A stretch of 64,000 bases of DNA from Puia dinghuensis (GCF_014642875.1 NZ_BMJC01000003.1:248001-312000), one strand, 5' to 3'; numbered from the stretch's first letter, positions 1 to 8,549 are shown. A program made the numbers and translations. Notes: generated from the sequence alone by a model not told the origin.

Positions 1-18
1 TTCTGCTATTTTAGGGAT

Positions 19-522
19 ATGAAATTTTTCAACTTCAGTCTCTGGTGGGCCGTTATCGGCGCCGGTATCTGGGTCGGGGGAACAGTGTTCATGATGTCGG
101 TGATAAACCCACAATGGAGTGCCGACCCGCCAGACTCGGTACGCCTTTTTTTCGGACAAACCGGTTTTAATAAAAATATCTGGTATTTCTTCGGTCCCCC
201 CTTTATGCTGTTGCGCAGCATCGTGCCACAGACGCTAGCCTTGCTGTCCGGCTGGAAAAGTCGCCCACACCGTCGCGATCTCCTGATCACGTTGACCTGC
301 ACGGTCATAACCGTTGTTTTTACGCTTGCCTACATATACCCGATAAATGAGATACTTATGACCCGGGCCGGCGGCAACGCTGATGCGGATACCATCCGAC
401 GGCTGACCCGAACATGGCTTCTCTGCGATCGCATCCGGTTTGCCGTCAATCTTGTCGGTTTTTATTTCCTGCTTCGGGCATTCCGCCGCCCTGTGCCTTC
501 AATTTCAGGCAGATTCGCCTAA
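19..522 (+). CDS. DUF1772-like integral membrane protein
   Basis: A 167-residue protein with four hydrophobic segments (about 5-27, 50-73, 87-110 and 139-156). The motif YPINEIL after the third segment, and the W-x(4)-RIRF region before the fourth, resemble the conserved end of DUF1772/anthrone-oxygenase-like membrane proteins, which in bacteria have no settled function. Only 18 bases precede the ATG in this window, so its promoter and upstream partners cannot be seen. A secreted DinB protein follows 44 bases later on the same strand and may be cotranscribed. A second, only distantly similar protein of this type lies at 3225-3734. Family assignment is by pattern and is moderate. Confidence 0.7.
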   Translation: MKFFNFSLWWAVIGAGIWVGGTVFMMSVINPQWSADPPDSVRLFFGQTGFNKNIWYFFGPPFMLLRSIVPQTLALLSGWKSRPHRRDLLITLTCTVITVVFTLAYIYPINEILMTRAGGNADADTIRRLTRTWLLCDRIRFAVNLVGFYFLLRAFRRPVPSISGRFA

Positions 523-566
523 GCGAAGATAGAACCAGGCCATTTTTTTATACATTTGTCTATTTT

Positions 567-1094
567 ATGAAATCGTTCCTCTTACAGTGTACCCTGCTCT
601 TTTTATGTGGAATGTCCACATCAGCCCAGTCTACCGACAACCTTTTTCTGAATGCGGCAATCACGAAACTTCGGGATGCAAAGGAGTACACCCTGAAAGT
701 GGCCCAACTCATGCCTGCGGATAAATACTCCTACAAACCCGTCCCTACGGAGATGAGTTTCGCCGAACAACTGCTCCATCTCGCGGAAAACCTGGACTGG
801 TTGAGCACCAGTTACCTGGGTAATGCAAAACCTATTCTTACAAAAGAAGACAAAGCGCTGAAAAAGAAGGAAGATATCCTCCCTTTGCTGGAAAAGACCT
901 ATGATTCTTCGCTGAATATACTCGAACGTTTTGATGCTGCTCATCTGGCCGATACCGTTTCCTTCTTTGCCGGCCCCAAGACCAAACTGCAGATCATCAA
1001 CCTGGTCAATGACCATCAAACGCATCACCGGGCTCAAATGATCGTTTACCTTCGCCTCAACGGCATTAAACCGCCAGATTATGTGGGATGGTAA
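567..1094 (+). CDS. DinB family protein with signal peptide
   Basis: A 175-residue product. I chose the ATG at 567 because it opens directly into a signal peptide (MKSFLLQCTLLFLCGMSTSAQ, cut after AQ); the same frame stays open upstream but with no signal-like sequence. The mature part is a DinB-like four-helix bundle: an early His in EQLLHLAENLDW and the late NDHQTHHRAQMIVYLR helix supply the three-histidine metal site typical of the family. DinB proteins are putative metal-dependent thiol-handling enzymes; the substrate here is unknown. Export to the periplasm is inferred from the signal peptide. It ends 33 bases from a convergent epimerase gene. Confidence 0.85.
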   Translation: MKSFLLQCTLLFLCGMSTSAQSTDNLFLNAAITKLRDAKEYTLKVAQLMPADKYSYKPVPTEMSFAEQLLHLAENLDWLSTSYLGNAKPILTKEDKALKKKEDILPLLEKTYDSSLNILERFDAAHLADTVSFFAGPKTKLQIINLVNDHQTHHRAQMIVYLRLNGIKPPDYVGW

Positions 1095-1127
1095 TAGTGC
1101 CGGACTACCCCGCAAAAGTGGCGGTTT

Positions 1128-2456
1128 CTAGTTTGACTGCTCCAACCGCCGGATACAATTGCTCAGCGCCCGGAAATTATGATATGTTCCCTTCCAGATA
1201 TGCGCCTTCAACGCCGTCTTCCTCTGCGGCTCGTTGTCGAGCCCTTCCTCATACCAGTCCCCATGCTCATGGTCGATCATGTAGGTTTGTATATACTTCC
1301 AGAGTTGGACAAACTTGTCGCGGTAGTGCAGGGGATCATGTGGATAGAGCTCAGAAAAGATCAATAAGGTATTCAATCCCTCCGCCTGTGCCCACCAGTT
1401 CTTGCTGCGGTTGATAATGGTACAGCCGGGCTTGTCTTTGAAATAATAACCTTCATCATAAAACCCACCCAACACGCTGTCCCAACCGTTACGTAACGCA
1501 TGGTCCACCATTTTCTTCCCAATGGCCATCGTCGCCTTATTCTCTTTCCCGCCCAACGCTTCCGATGCCTCCTGCATCAGAAAGGCTGTCTCCACATCAT
1601 GCCCAAACGAGACATGGTCAAGGTTCTTATGCTGCAGGATAGAAGCCTCCGAAGAATCCCGATAGCTCACCGGCCGCCAGTCAGGGGTAAAAAACAACTG
1701 TAAATATCCGTGGGGCGTTACAATCCGGTCACGGATCAGCACCAGCATCTCCTGCAGCCGCGTGCGCACCAGCGGATCGGGCCATACATGATACAATGCT
1801 GTAAACGCCTCCAGTAGATGGATGGAGCTGTTCTGGTCTTTATAGCCCGTTTCTGCCCGGCTATCCACTTGCGTTGTCCGCATCACCGGTGTACCGTTCC
1901 GCTCCAGGTGTTGAAAATAGCCTTTCCGCATAGGATCATGACTGTGTTGCTCCAGCCACAAAAAGGTGCGCTTCGCCAGTCCCAGCGACCCCGTGTCACC
2001 CGAACATTCATAATAGGCACAAAGAGCATAGATGCCAAAGGCATTCCCATATGCTTCCTTGATCTTACTTTTTACCCTGCCATCCCGCGAGACCAGCGTA
2101 TAAAAACCGCCATACTCGCTATCCCACATTTTATCCCGCAGGAAATAATAGCCGTGTCGCGACATCGGGATGAAGCTGCTGTCATGATAGAATAGGGCCG
2201 CCTTAGCCGTCGACCAGGTATGGCGGGCCTGTGTGACGATCATCTTGTCCTGGTCGCCGACAGGCTGAAAGTCATAGCTGAATGTGCTGAGATAGCCGCC
2301 ATACAAGGTGTCGATATCGCGTGGATAATACTTGTCCAGCAAACCTTCCTTTGCAGCCCAACGCATCTGCGGCAGAATGCTATCCGGCATAGCTGCCTGC
2401 TGGGAAAAAGCTCCCAGATAGCTCAAGAGACCGGCTAACAACCAGCGTATACGCAT
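1128..2456 (-). CDS. AGE family epimerase, cellobiose 2-epimerase-like, secreted
   Basis: A 442-residue product with an N-terminal signal peptide ending near AFSQQA. The rest matches the alpha/alpha-barrel N-acylglucosamine/cellobiose 2-epimerase family: ARHTWSTAKA (Arg/His pair), SFGHDVETAFLMQEA (the GHD-x-E block with catalytic His), WWAQAEGLN and the terminal WKGTYHNFRA. These resemble cellobiose 2-epimerases more than renin-binding AGE proteins. Family members epimerise the reducing-end glucose to mannose or isomerise mannose, and they are usually cytosolic, so a signal peptide suggests periplasmic action. The motif TAAGTTTA, a near match to the Bacteroidota -7 box, sits four bases upstream of the ATG. 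There are no other sugar genes beside it. Confidence 0.85.
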   Translation of the reverse strand: MRIRWLLAGLLSYLGAFSQQAAMPDSILPQMRWAAKEGLLDKYYPRDIDTLYGGYLSTFSYDFQPVGDQDKMIVTQARHTWSTAKAALFYHDSSFIPMSRHGYYFLRDKMWDSEYGGFYTLVSRDGRVKSKIKEAYGNAFGIYALCAYYECSGDTGSLGLAKRTFLWLEQHSHDPMRKGYFQHLERNGTPVMRTTQVDSRAETGYKDQNSSIHLLEAFTALYHVWPDPLVRTRLQEMLVLIRDRIVTPHGYLQLFFTPDWRPVSYRDSSEASILQHKNLDHVSFGHDVETAFLMQEASEALGGKENKATMAIGKKMVDHALRNGWDSVLGGFYDEGYYFKDKPGCTIINRSKNWWAQAEGLNTLLIFSELYPHDPLHYRDKFVQLWKYIQTYMIDHEHGDWYEEGLDNEPQRKTALKAHIWKGTYHNFRALSNCIRRLEQSN

Positions 2457-2474
2457 GTGTAAACTTACGAAATT

Positions 2475-2508
2475 AAAAGGGTACCCATTGTTCTTTGGGC
2501 ACCCTTTT
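2475..2508 (-). terminator. Intrinsic terminator after the 2530-3114 gene
   Basis: AAAAGGGT (2475-2482) and ACCCTTTT (2501-2508) are perfect complements, and CCCA/TGGG extends the stem inward after one A/C mismatch. Read on the minus strand the hairpin follows the stop codon of the secreted protein gene and ends in a T-rich run, as expected of a terminator. It also separates that gene from the epimerase. Confidence 0.7.
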
Positions 2509-2529
2509 GGATTTTTAGTTTTTCAGGGT

Positions 2530-3114
2530 TTATAATTTCGTAAGCACTTGTTTTAATGCTGCTTTATTTTCCAGACCGTTGAGAGAATCGCTTGTATAGT
2601 GTATTTGCAGGCTCGGGCTCCTATCCGTTGATATGAGGGCGATCTTGATCAAAGAACCGTTAACGTTCCAGATAGCATCCATGGTGAGATACCCATCGGA
2701 GATTGCCTGCCCATAGCTATGCTTTTCAACCGATGGAGCGTTGCTGTGAAAATGCGTATCATCCGAAACCGGCTTCCCATATTTCTGTGTAAGCAGGTCT
2801 TTGAATTTGTTATAGTCCTGCAGGTATAATTCCGGGTTGGAGTATTTCTTTGTGAATACATAATTGCCGCTGATCAATTTGTCGTTGTCATTGAAAATAT
2901 AGATGACATAACAGTCGGAACCCGCGAGCAGGTCTGCATATTGAAGTTCATCATCCTTGATCTTCACCACCAGCTGGGCTTTTTCCTGTGACTGCACCTG
3001 GGCAAGGGAAGTACCCCAGCTGAAGCCTCTGAAATCAGTGGTTTGACCATCCTGGGCAAAAGAAGACGCTGTGCTTGCGATCATAAGGGATGCCCCTAAT
3101 AGTAGTGTTTTCAT
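2530..3114 (-). CDS. Secreted protein of unknown function
   Basis: Product of 194 residues, starting at MKTLLLGASLMIASTASSFAQ, a clear signal peptide; an ATG nine bases further upstream is possible but adds only MTD. The mature region opens with FRGFSWGTSLAQVQSQE, a pattern common in secreted proteins whose 'F.G..WG.s...V' start marks a small periplasmic fold, followed by a KFKDLLTQKYGKP segment. I do not recognise an enzymatic motif. It stands alone with its own terminator at 2475-2508. Confidence 0.75.
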   Translation of the reverse strand: MKTLLLGASLMIASTASSFAQDGQTTDFRGFSWGTSLAQVQSQEKAQLVVKIKDDELQYADLLAGSDCYVIYIFNDNDKLISGNYVFTKKYSNPELYLQDYNKFKDLLTQKYGKPVSDDTHFHSNAPSVEKHSYGQAISDGYLTMDAIWNVNGSLIKIALISTDRSPSLQIHYTSDSLNGLENKAALKQVLTKL

Positions 3115-3224
3115 ATCTGTCATTTTGTGGTTTAAACAGTTTGGAATAGCAAAATCTGTACTAATAAGAGGCGAAAAGGGAAAAAACGTTTAATGGCAAT
3201 CTCTTCTTAACTTTTTATTATCAA

Positions 3225-3734
3225 TTATAATTCATTGAAAACAATGATACCGGAGGAATAGGCAAGCAGCGTCAGCAAAAAGGAGGCAATACAGCAGATG
3301 GTGCGGATGTTGTTCAGAAAATTCCAGTGAGCTTCGAAGGCCAGCCTTTTTGCGGTTATCCCGGCCGGGGTGGCGGCGTCGATGTTAAAGCTGTCCAATG
3401 CCTCATTCATGGGGACATTGCCGAGCATGGTAATGCCTATTACCCCGACGAGATAGAGAAGGGTTGCGCTGAGAAGGAGCCAAAACGCGGAGGATGGCGG
3501 CCGCTGATAATGTGTCCAGGTGGTTATGGGTAGTAAAAAGACGAGGCCCATAAAGCCGATGAGAAAGAAGGGGTTTAGGATTGCCCGGTTCAGCTGTTGG
3601 AAGGTGCTGAGGTATTCGCGATCGGGCAACAGGGCCAGACCCCTGGTGACGGAGATCGACCAGCAATAGAAGAGACCGGCGATGAGGCCTGTCACGACTG
3701 TTGTAATGAATAGTAGCATGCTTTTACGGTTCAT
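3225..3734 (-). CDS. DUF1772 (anthrone oxygenase-like) membrane protein
   Basis: A 169-residue protein with four membrane segments. The run GNVPMNEAL and the later F-x(2)-HWNFLNNIRT match the two conserved motifs of DUF1772. In fungi and actinomycetes relatives include anthrone oxygenases; in most bacteria the role is not known. Its ATG abuts the stop codon of the diheme cytochrome gene (3735-4658) with no gap, so the two are almost certainly cotranscribed and translationally coupled, which suggests a redox connection. Confidence 0.85.
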   Translation of the reverse strand: MNRKSMLLFITTVVTGLIAGLFYCWSISVTRGLALLPDREYLSTFQQLNRAILNPFFLIGFMGLVFLLPITTWTHYQRPPSSAFWLLLSATLLYLVGVIGITMLGNVPMNEALDSFNIDAATPAGITAKRLAFEAHWNFLNNIRTICCIASFLLTLLAYSSGIIVFNEL

Positions 3735-4658
3735 TTATTTTTTGTTTAAGTAGTTCTCTATCAGTTCCAGGCCCTCCTTGTGGACGACTGTTGTGCCTAG
3801 CAGGGGCATACGGCCAGATCGGAGGAAGGAGAGGATGCGTTTTTTCTTGTCCGGAATGTGCGTTTGGGAAAGGGTATTTTCGTAGGCCGGGCGAAAATCG
3901 GATTTGGAGCAAAAGCCGCTTTCGTTGTGGCAGTGTGCGCAGTTGACGTCCAGCCAGGCGCGGGCCCGCTGTTCTGTTGGTTGGGCGGTGTCATTCCATG
4001 CGGGCAGAGTTGGATACGAGGAAGGGTTGATGGGGTGCAAAATTCCCCTTTCAGCAAACCAGGTTAGCTGATTGACGCTGCGACCATTTCTTGTTACAGG
4101 AATGTTGAGGTTGCGGATCTTGAAGCCGATGGGGATGATCCCGTCGTTTGATTTATGACAGGTGGCGCATTGGCTGCTTGTTGGTACCCGGTAATGAATG
4201 ATCCTGCTCGAACCGGTGGCGTCTATCCAACTGATATCCGCCTTTTGGCCGGTGTTGGTGAGGAAGGCTTCGTTTTGCTCCTTGTTCCAGACATAAGTTC
4301 CTGCCTGCCATCCGCCGGCCGATCGGATGAGCAGCCGGGTTTCGATGAGCTGTTTTCCCCTGGTTGTATCCCGTTTGTCCCGCCAATAGAAAAAGGTTTT
4401 GACCAGGATGGCGCCGTCGGGAAAGACCGGCAGGCCGTCGCCGGTTACGGTGAGGGTGGAGCCTTTGGGCAGCTTTATCAGCCTTTCCTTTTCTGCGTAG
4501 TCAGAAAATAACGGCGTGGCTACTTCATATTTTATAAATTCCGCATCGGCGTCAAGATGATAGGCCGACAGGCGGGGCATTAGCAGCGGGTCGTCATTTT
4601 TAATCGCGGAGATGCCAATGATGGCGAAGGCGAGGGCGAAGATGAGCTTCCACTTCAT
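3735..4658 (-). CDS. Diheme c-type cytochrome, SO2930-like
   Basis: A 307-residue exported protein; the ATG chosen opens MKWKLIFALAFAIIGISAI, a signal sequence, while an upstream in-frame start adds only MHLKCRT. Two CxxCH heme c sites are visible: CATCH in the middle and CAHCH in the last third. The N-terminal LSAYHLDADAEFIKYEVATPLFSDYAEKERLI region is characteristic of the SO2930 family of diheme cytochromes, whose electron partners are unknown. The final helix carries MPLLGTTVVHKEG, giving a Met heme ligand as in other cytochromes of this group. It is the upstream member of a pair with the DUF1772 membrane protein. Confidence 0.88.
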   Translation of the reverse strand: MKWKLIFALAFAIIGISAIKNDDPLLMPRLSAYHLDADAEFIKYEVATPLFSDYAEKERLIKLPKGSTLTVTGDGLPVFPDGAILVKTFFYWRDKRDTTRGKQLIETRLLIRSAGGWQAGTYVWNKEQNEAFLTNTGQKADISWIDATGSSRIIHYRVPTSSQCATCHKSNDGIIPIGFKIRNLNIPVTRNGRSVNQLTWFAERGILHPINPSSYPTLPAWNDTAQPTEQRARAWLDVNCAHCHNESGFCSKSDFRPAYENTLSQTHIPDKKKRILSFLRSGRMPLLGTTVVHKEGLELIENYLNKK

Positions 4659-4700
4659 AGTTCTGCACTTTAGATGCACAAAACTATTTAGGGGTGTTCG

Positions 4701-5492
4701 CTAAAAATAGAACGATTCCGACAACTGTTTTACAAACTGTAATGGGGAGACGCCGGTGAATTTTTTAAACGACCGGATAAAATGGGATTGGTCGGAATAG
4801 CCGTTCTCGTAGGCGATGTCCGACAGGTGGTGATATTTGCCACCCTTCAATTGCTTTAGGGATGTCTGAAACTGAGCAATGTTTGCCAACAGCCGGGGAG
4901 AAACGCCTACATGCTGTTCAAATTTTCGTTCAAACGTCCGCTCCGACAAATTCAGCTCGGTGTGAATTTTTTTGAACGAGACCCTTTCTTTACCCTGCAT
5001 GATCCGGCTTACCGCATATTGCAGGCCTTTATCGGGTTCCGCCGAATTCTTTTTGATGAGCGCTTCGAGATAGCGAAAGATGAGGTTGAGCTGTTGTTGC
5101 GGGTTGTTGGTGGACCATAGCTGGTCGTACAGATCGATGCGGGGTATGTCCGAAAGCAGCTGCAGATCGACAAAATCATCGGTAATCTCGCTGGCGTTGA
5201 ACCGAAAAAGAGATTGGAGCACGTGCGGGTATAGCACAATCCCGATGATGATACAATTCTTTGGGGCATTCAGAACTACAGGTTTCACCGTTTGACCAAA
5301 GATATAGCCGCCGGGGATCTTTGCAGGGTTGTCACAGTCGAAGACGCCGGTGTCCCGTTGTTGAAAGACGATACCGGGGGTGCCGTCTGCATAGTTGGGA
5401 AAGGCGTTGTCGGCGGCGCCGTCGATATACCAGACTGCCCGCACGAAGGGCTTCAGCCTGTCAGGGATTGCTATGGTGTTTCCCCGGTTCAC
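4701..5492 (-). CDS. AraC family transcriptional regulator
   Basis: A 263-residue protein with a GTG start; no ATG is available before the conserved N-terminal region. Residues 1-150 resemble the effector domain of Bacteroidota AraC proteins (LKPFVRAVWYIDG). The C-terminal 100 residues carry both helix-turn-helix units: SFKKIHTELNLSERTFERKFEQHVGVSPR and LSDIAYENGYSDQSHFIRSFKKFTGVSP. It is divergent from a Crp/Fnr-type gene 46 bases away, so a shared regulatory region is likely. The effector is unknown. Confidence 0.9.
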   Translation of the reverse strand: MNRGNTIAIPDRLKPFVRAVWYIDGAADNAFPNYADGTPGIVFQQRDTGVFDCDNPAKIPGGYIFGQTVKPVVLNAPKNCIIIGIVLYPHVLQSLFRFNASEITDDFVDLQLLSDIPRIDLYDQLWSTNNPQQQLNLIFRYLEALIKKNSAEPDKGLQYAVSRIMQGKERVSFKKIHTELNLSERTFERKFEQHVGVSPRLLANIAQFQTSLKQLKGGKYHHLSDIAYENGYSDQSHFIRSFKKFTGVSPLQFVKQLSESFYF

Positions 5493-5538
5493 TTGAGGAC
5501 GTTGAAAATCAATTTAAAGGTAAGATATTTGCAATATT

Positions 5539-6126
5539 ATGGAAGACATCAGCCCCTTTATTGATAATATCAAAAAGAAAATACAGCTGAATCCTGAAAA
5601 CCTCGACAGGCTGCTTGCGGCCTTTAAGATGGTGAAAGTCAAGAAAAGGCAGTTGGTGATACAGCCCGGTTTCGTGGCCAAATACCGCATGTATGTCTTA
5701 AAAGGGGCTTTCCGGTCTTATGTGATCGATGAGAAAGGTAATGAACATACGGTACAGTTTGCTATCGAGGATTGGTGGATATCCGACTATAACAGTTATA
5801 TCTATCAGACGCCTGCAACCCAGTTTGTCGTCGCGCTGGAAGATAACGTAGTCATGCAGATCGATTACCGGTCGGAACAGGAGCTCAAGGCTTCGCACCA
5901 TCAGTTCGAGACGCTTTTCAGAATGATGGCCGAAAAGTCCGCCGCATTCTTTGCACGGCGTATCGTAGCCTGCATCACACAGAGTGCGGAAGAGCGCTAT
6001 AATGAGTTTTTAGAAACATACCCCGGCGTGGCTCAACGCCTTCCCCTATATGCTATCGCTTCCTATCTGAGCATGACCAGGGAATTCCTCTCCAAAATTA
6101 GAAATGACAAGGTGAAAAAAAGGTGA
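5539..6126 (+). CDS. Crp/Fnr family transcriptional regulator
   Basis: A 195-residue protein with a cyclic-nucleotide-binding-like beta-roll (about 20-120; VIQPGFVAKYRMYVLKGAFRSY) and a C-terminal HTH (LYAIASYLSMTREFLSKIR). No cysteine cluster of an Fe-S FNR is present, and the cNMP pocket residues are not the canonical CRP set, as is usual in short Bacteroidota members. TTG-N19-GATATTTG upstream is a fair promoter match. The stop overlaps a perfect palindrome (6123-6136), and a SDR/DUF417 operon follows 83 bases downstream; control of that operon by this regulator is plausible. Confidence 0.88.
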   Translation: MEDISPFIDNIKKKIQLNPENLDRLLAAFKMVKVKKRQLVIQPGFVAKYRMYVLKGAFRSYVIDEKGNEHTVQFAIEDWWISDYNSYIYQTPATQFVVALEDNVVMQIDYRSEQELKASHHQFETLFRMMAEKSAAFFARRIVACITQSAEERYNEFLETYPGVAQRLPLYAIASYLSMTREFLSKIRNDKVKKR

Positions 6127-6136
6127 ACTAGTTCAC
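6123..6136. promoter_or_regulatory. Palindromic operator candidate upstream of the SDR gene
   Basis: GTGAACTAGTTCAC is a perfect 14-base palindrome. A second half-site copy, TAGTTCA at 6152-6158, lies 23 bases (about two helical turns) from the first TAGTTCA (6129-6135). Both are just upstream of the TTTG promoter element, an arrangement typical of a repressor or activator site. Confidence 0.5.
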
Positions 6137-6160
6137 ACATATTTAGTAAGGTAGTTCATT

Positions 6161-6189
6161 TTTGTCCGCCTCCTGCGAGTGTAATTTTG
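6161..6189 (+). promoter_or_regulatory. Bacteroidota-type promoter for the SDR/DUF417 operon
   Basis: TTTG (6161-6164), a 17-base spacer, then TAATTTTG (6182-6189), an exact match to the TAnnTTTG -7 consensus used by the Bacteroidota primary sigma factor. The spacing is slightly short of the usual 19. The SDR ATG lies 20 bases beyond the -7 box, which supports the start at 6210. Confidence 0.65.
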
Positions 6190-6209
6190 CTTTTCAAAAA
6201 CACACGAAT

Positions 6210-6962
6210 ATGTCAGGAATTCTTACAAACAAAGTGGCTGTTATCACCGGCGGCAGCAGCGGCATCGGCCTGGGCATCGCAAAACGCTTTGCAAAAGAAG
6301 GAGCAAAAGTCGCCATTACCGGCCGGAATCAGGATACGATCGACAAGGCGCTGGAAGAGATTGGCCCCAATGGCATCGGCATCCGGGGAGATGTATCCAG
6401 ACTCGATGATCTGACGCGCCTTTACCAAACCGTGGAGAAAAAATTCGGAAAGATCGACACCCTCGTCGTCAATGCCGGTATCTATATCGTAGGGCCGTTG
6501 TCGATGTTCACGGAGGAACAATTCGACAGGACAAGTGATATCAACTTCAAGGGAGCTTTCTTCTCCGTTCAAAAGGCGCTGCCCGTGCTCAAGGACGGGG
6601 CTTCCGTCATACTGGTATCGTCTACGGTCAACGGAAAGGGTATTCCAAATCATGCGGCCTACTCCGCTACCAAGGCGGCTGTCCGTTCACTCGCCCGCAG
6701 TTTTTCCGCTGAATTGCTCGATCGCCGGATACGCGTCAACACGCTGACGCCCGGCCCCGTGGACACGCCTATATTCAGTACCATCACTACTTCAGAAGCG
6801 GAAGCAACGGCCATGAAGGAGGCAATGGGCAATTTTACGCCGGTGAAGCGAGTCGCAACTTCTGATGAAATGGCTGCTGCGGCTCTCTATATGGCATCGG
6901 ATGAATCCACGTTTATGGTGGGTGCCGAGATCCTGCTCGATGGGGGGCTAAGGGACCTATAA
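6210..6962 (+). CDS. SDR family oxidoreductase
   Basis: A 250-residue classical short-chain dehydrogenase. It has the Rossmann TGGSSGIGLGIA dinucleotide motif near the N-terminus, NAG in VNAGIY, the active-site Ser in VSSTVNG and the YSATK catalytic Tyr/Lys pair, followed by PGPVDTP. The arginine in ITGRNQ at the end of the second beta strand suggests NADPH preference. The ATG at 6210 is favoured over an in-frame codon at 6162 because the latter lies upstream of the predicted promoter box. A DUF417 gene follows 10 bases later, so they form an operon. The substrate cannot be read from sequence. Confidence 0.92.
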   Translation: MSGILTNKVAVITGGSSGIGLGIAKRFAKEGAKVAITGRNQDTIDKALEEIGPNGIGIRGDVSRLDDLTRLYQTVEKKFGKIDTLVVNAGIYIVGPLSMFTEEQFDRTSDINFKGAFFSVQKALPVLKDGASVILVSSTVNGKGIPNHAAYSATKAAVRSLARSFSAELLDRRIRVNTLTPGPVDTPIFSTITTSEAEATAMKEAMGNFTPVKRVATSDEMAAAALYMASDESTFMVGAEILLDGGLRDL

Positions 6963-6972
6963 AAAAACTAAA

Positions 6973-7488
6973 ATGCAAAAGACATCGACAAGCCAATATG
7001 AACAGGTTCGCCCTTCCGGAAACAGCTTGGCAACCAGGCTGGCATCCTGGGTAACAAACAATAACGTGCCCGCCCGAATCATGATCTTCGGGATGGTCCT
7101 GATGCTGTTCTGGGCCGGATCATATAAAATGACAGCGCAGGGTGCGGAAGGTATTATTCCCCTGGTGAGCAACAACCCATTGATCAGTTGGCACTTCAAG
7201 CTGTTTGGCCCCTATGTTGGTTCGGACATCATAGGGCTTACGGAGATATTATCCGGTGTCCTTATATTGACAGGTCTGTTCAAACCCCAGGCAGGTATCT
7301 ATGGGGGCGCCATCGCGGTGGTAATGTTCTTTATCACCAGTACAATGGTAATCACCACACCCGGTTCCATCACCCGGGTGAACGGGATGGGATATATGAG
7401 CTTCCTGGGTCTCTTCCTTTATAAAGACGTTCTTAACCTGGGGGTGTCGTTTTATCTGATCAGTTATTTTGGGAAAAAAGCAGTTTAG
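6973..7488 (+). CDS. DUF417 (YkgB/RclC-like) membrane protein
   Basis: A 171-residue protein with four hydrophobic segments after a polar N-terminal 30 residues. The blocks FWAGSYKMTAQGAEGIIPLVSNNPL, GLTEILSGVLILTGLF and STMVITTPGSITR fit the DUF417 family, which includes E. coli RclC/YkgB, linked to reactive chlorine resistance. Its role here is inferred to be stress-related at most. It is the second gene of the SDR operon and is followed by a strong terminator at 7524-7552. Confidence 0.88.
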   Translation: MQKTSTSQYEQVRPSGNSLATRLASWVTNNNVPARIMIFGMVLMLFWAGSYKMTAQGAEGIIPLVSNNPLISWHFKLFGPYVGSDIIGLTEILSGVLILTGLFKPQAGIYGGAIAVVMFFITSTMVITTPGSITRVNGMGYMSFLGLFLYKDVLNLGVSFYLISYFGKKAV

Positions 7489-7523
7489 ATACTCATAACC
7501 ACCGGGTCTCTACCTGGTACAAT

Positions 7524-7552
7524 GCCCTGATCCGAGCGGATCGGGGCTTTTT
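7524..7552 (+). terminator. Rho-independent terminator of the SDR/DUF417 operon
   Basis: GCCCTGATCC (7524-7533) pairs with GGATCGGGGC (7538-7547), with one G-U pair and a four-base loop, and is followed directly by five Ts. It lies 35 bases after the DUF417 stop and between convergent genes. Confidence 0.85.
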
Positions 7553-7586
7553 GGCATCGTGACGGCGCCAAAGATGGCCAGCAAAA

Positions 7587-8549
7587 CTATGTATACTTCC
7601 TTCGATATTCCAGCGGCGAGATGTTCGTGTGCTTTTTGAAGACCTTCCTGAAGGCGTTGATATCGTTATAACCAACGTCATAGATAATCTCCTGGATCGT
7701 TTTCCGGCTCGATTCCAACTGTTTTTTGGCAAATTCCACCCTGACGCGTTGAAGATACTCCATCACCGAATTTCCAGTGCCTTTCTTAAACCGTCGTTCA
7801 AAGTTGCGGCGGCCCAGATGGAGCGTTTTGCATAGATGATCTACAGAGAGCTGATCGCCTGAGTGATTTTCAATATACTCCTGTGCTTTTAAAACATCAG
7901 CATCACCATGCCGCTTTTGTCCAACAAAAATGATAAATGGTTGCTGGCTCTTCCGCTCGATATCGATCTCAAACATCTTTGAAGCCAGTACGGACAACTC
8001 CCGCCCCAGGTGTTTCTCGATGATATATAAAAGCAGGTTGAGGTAGGAATATCCCCCGCCGCAGGTATAGACTCCGTTCTCGTCGGTAATAATAGTATCA
8101 TCGATGGCCTGTACCCGGGGAAACATCAGCGTAAAGTCATTTTTGGCCGCCCAATGGATGGCGCACCGGCGATTGTCGAGCAAGCCCGTAAAAGCAAGGA
8201 AAAACGATCCGACACAAAGACTGACGATCTCAGCGCCCTGCTGATGTTGTTTCAGCATCCAGTCTGCATATCCTTTGTTCTTTTCCATCGCTTGCGAAAA
8301 ATCGCCACATAGCAACGGGATCACCACCATATCAGTTTTTGCTATTTTGTCGATCGTATTGGTGACGTTGATCCGGTATAATCCGCTGTCAAGGGTTTCC
8401 ACGTCGCTTATGCCTACAATCTCCACCTTGTAAAAGGATGGCCTTCCCTGATAGTTTAAAAAAGTGTTTACGCGGTTAAATATCTGGTAGCTGCTATCGA
8501 TACATGACATCGTTGCATCGCGTAGGGCGAGTATGGAGACATGTTTCAT
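7587..8549 (-). CDS. GlxA-type regulator: DJ-1/PfpI domain plus AraC HTH
   Basis: A 320-residue protein. Residues 1-190 form a DJ-1/PfpI-like glutaminase-fold domain, with SLCVGSFFLAFTGLLDNRRCAIHW as the diagnostic elbow Cys and following Trp region. Residues 220-320 are an AraC-type double HTH (LSVDHLCKTLHLGRRNFERRF and IQEIIYDVGYNDINAFRKVFKKHT). Such proteins act as transcriptional regulators, the PfpI part probably sensing a small molecule. A promoter lies just upstream (8554-8584). The divergent gene is a VOC protein 109 bases away, a possible target. Confidence 0.92.
   Translation of the reverse strand: MKHVSILALRDATMSCIDSSYQIFNRVNTFLNYQGRPSFYKVEIVGISDVETLDSGLYRINVTNTIDKIAKTDMVVIPLLCGDFSQAMEKNKGYADWMLKQHQQGAEIVSLCVGSFFLAFTGLLDNRRCAIHWAAKNDFTLMFPRVQAIDDTIITDENGVYTCGGGYSYLNLLLYIIEKHLGRELSVLASKMFEIDIERKSQQPFIIFVGQKRHGDADVLKAQEYIENHSGDQLSVDHLCKTLHLGRRNFERRFKKGTGNSVMEYLQRVRVEFAKKQLESSRKTIQEIIYDVGYNDINAFRKVFKKHTNISPLEYRRKYT

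Noticed and set aside
3327-4511. Several open frames on the plus strand opposite the DUF1772 and cytochrome genes
   Set aside because: They are antisense to genes with clear family motifs, and their translations are of biased composition with no recognisable domain.
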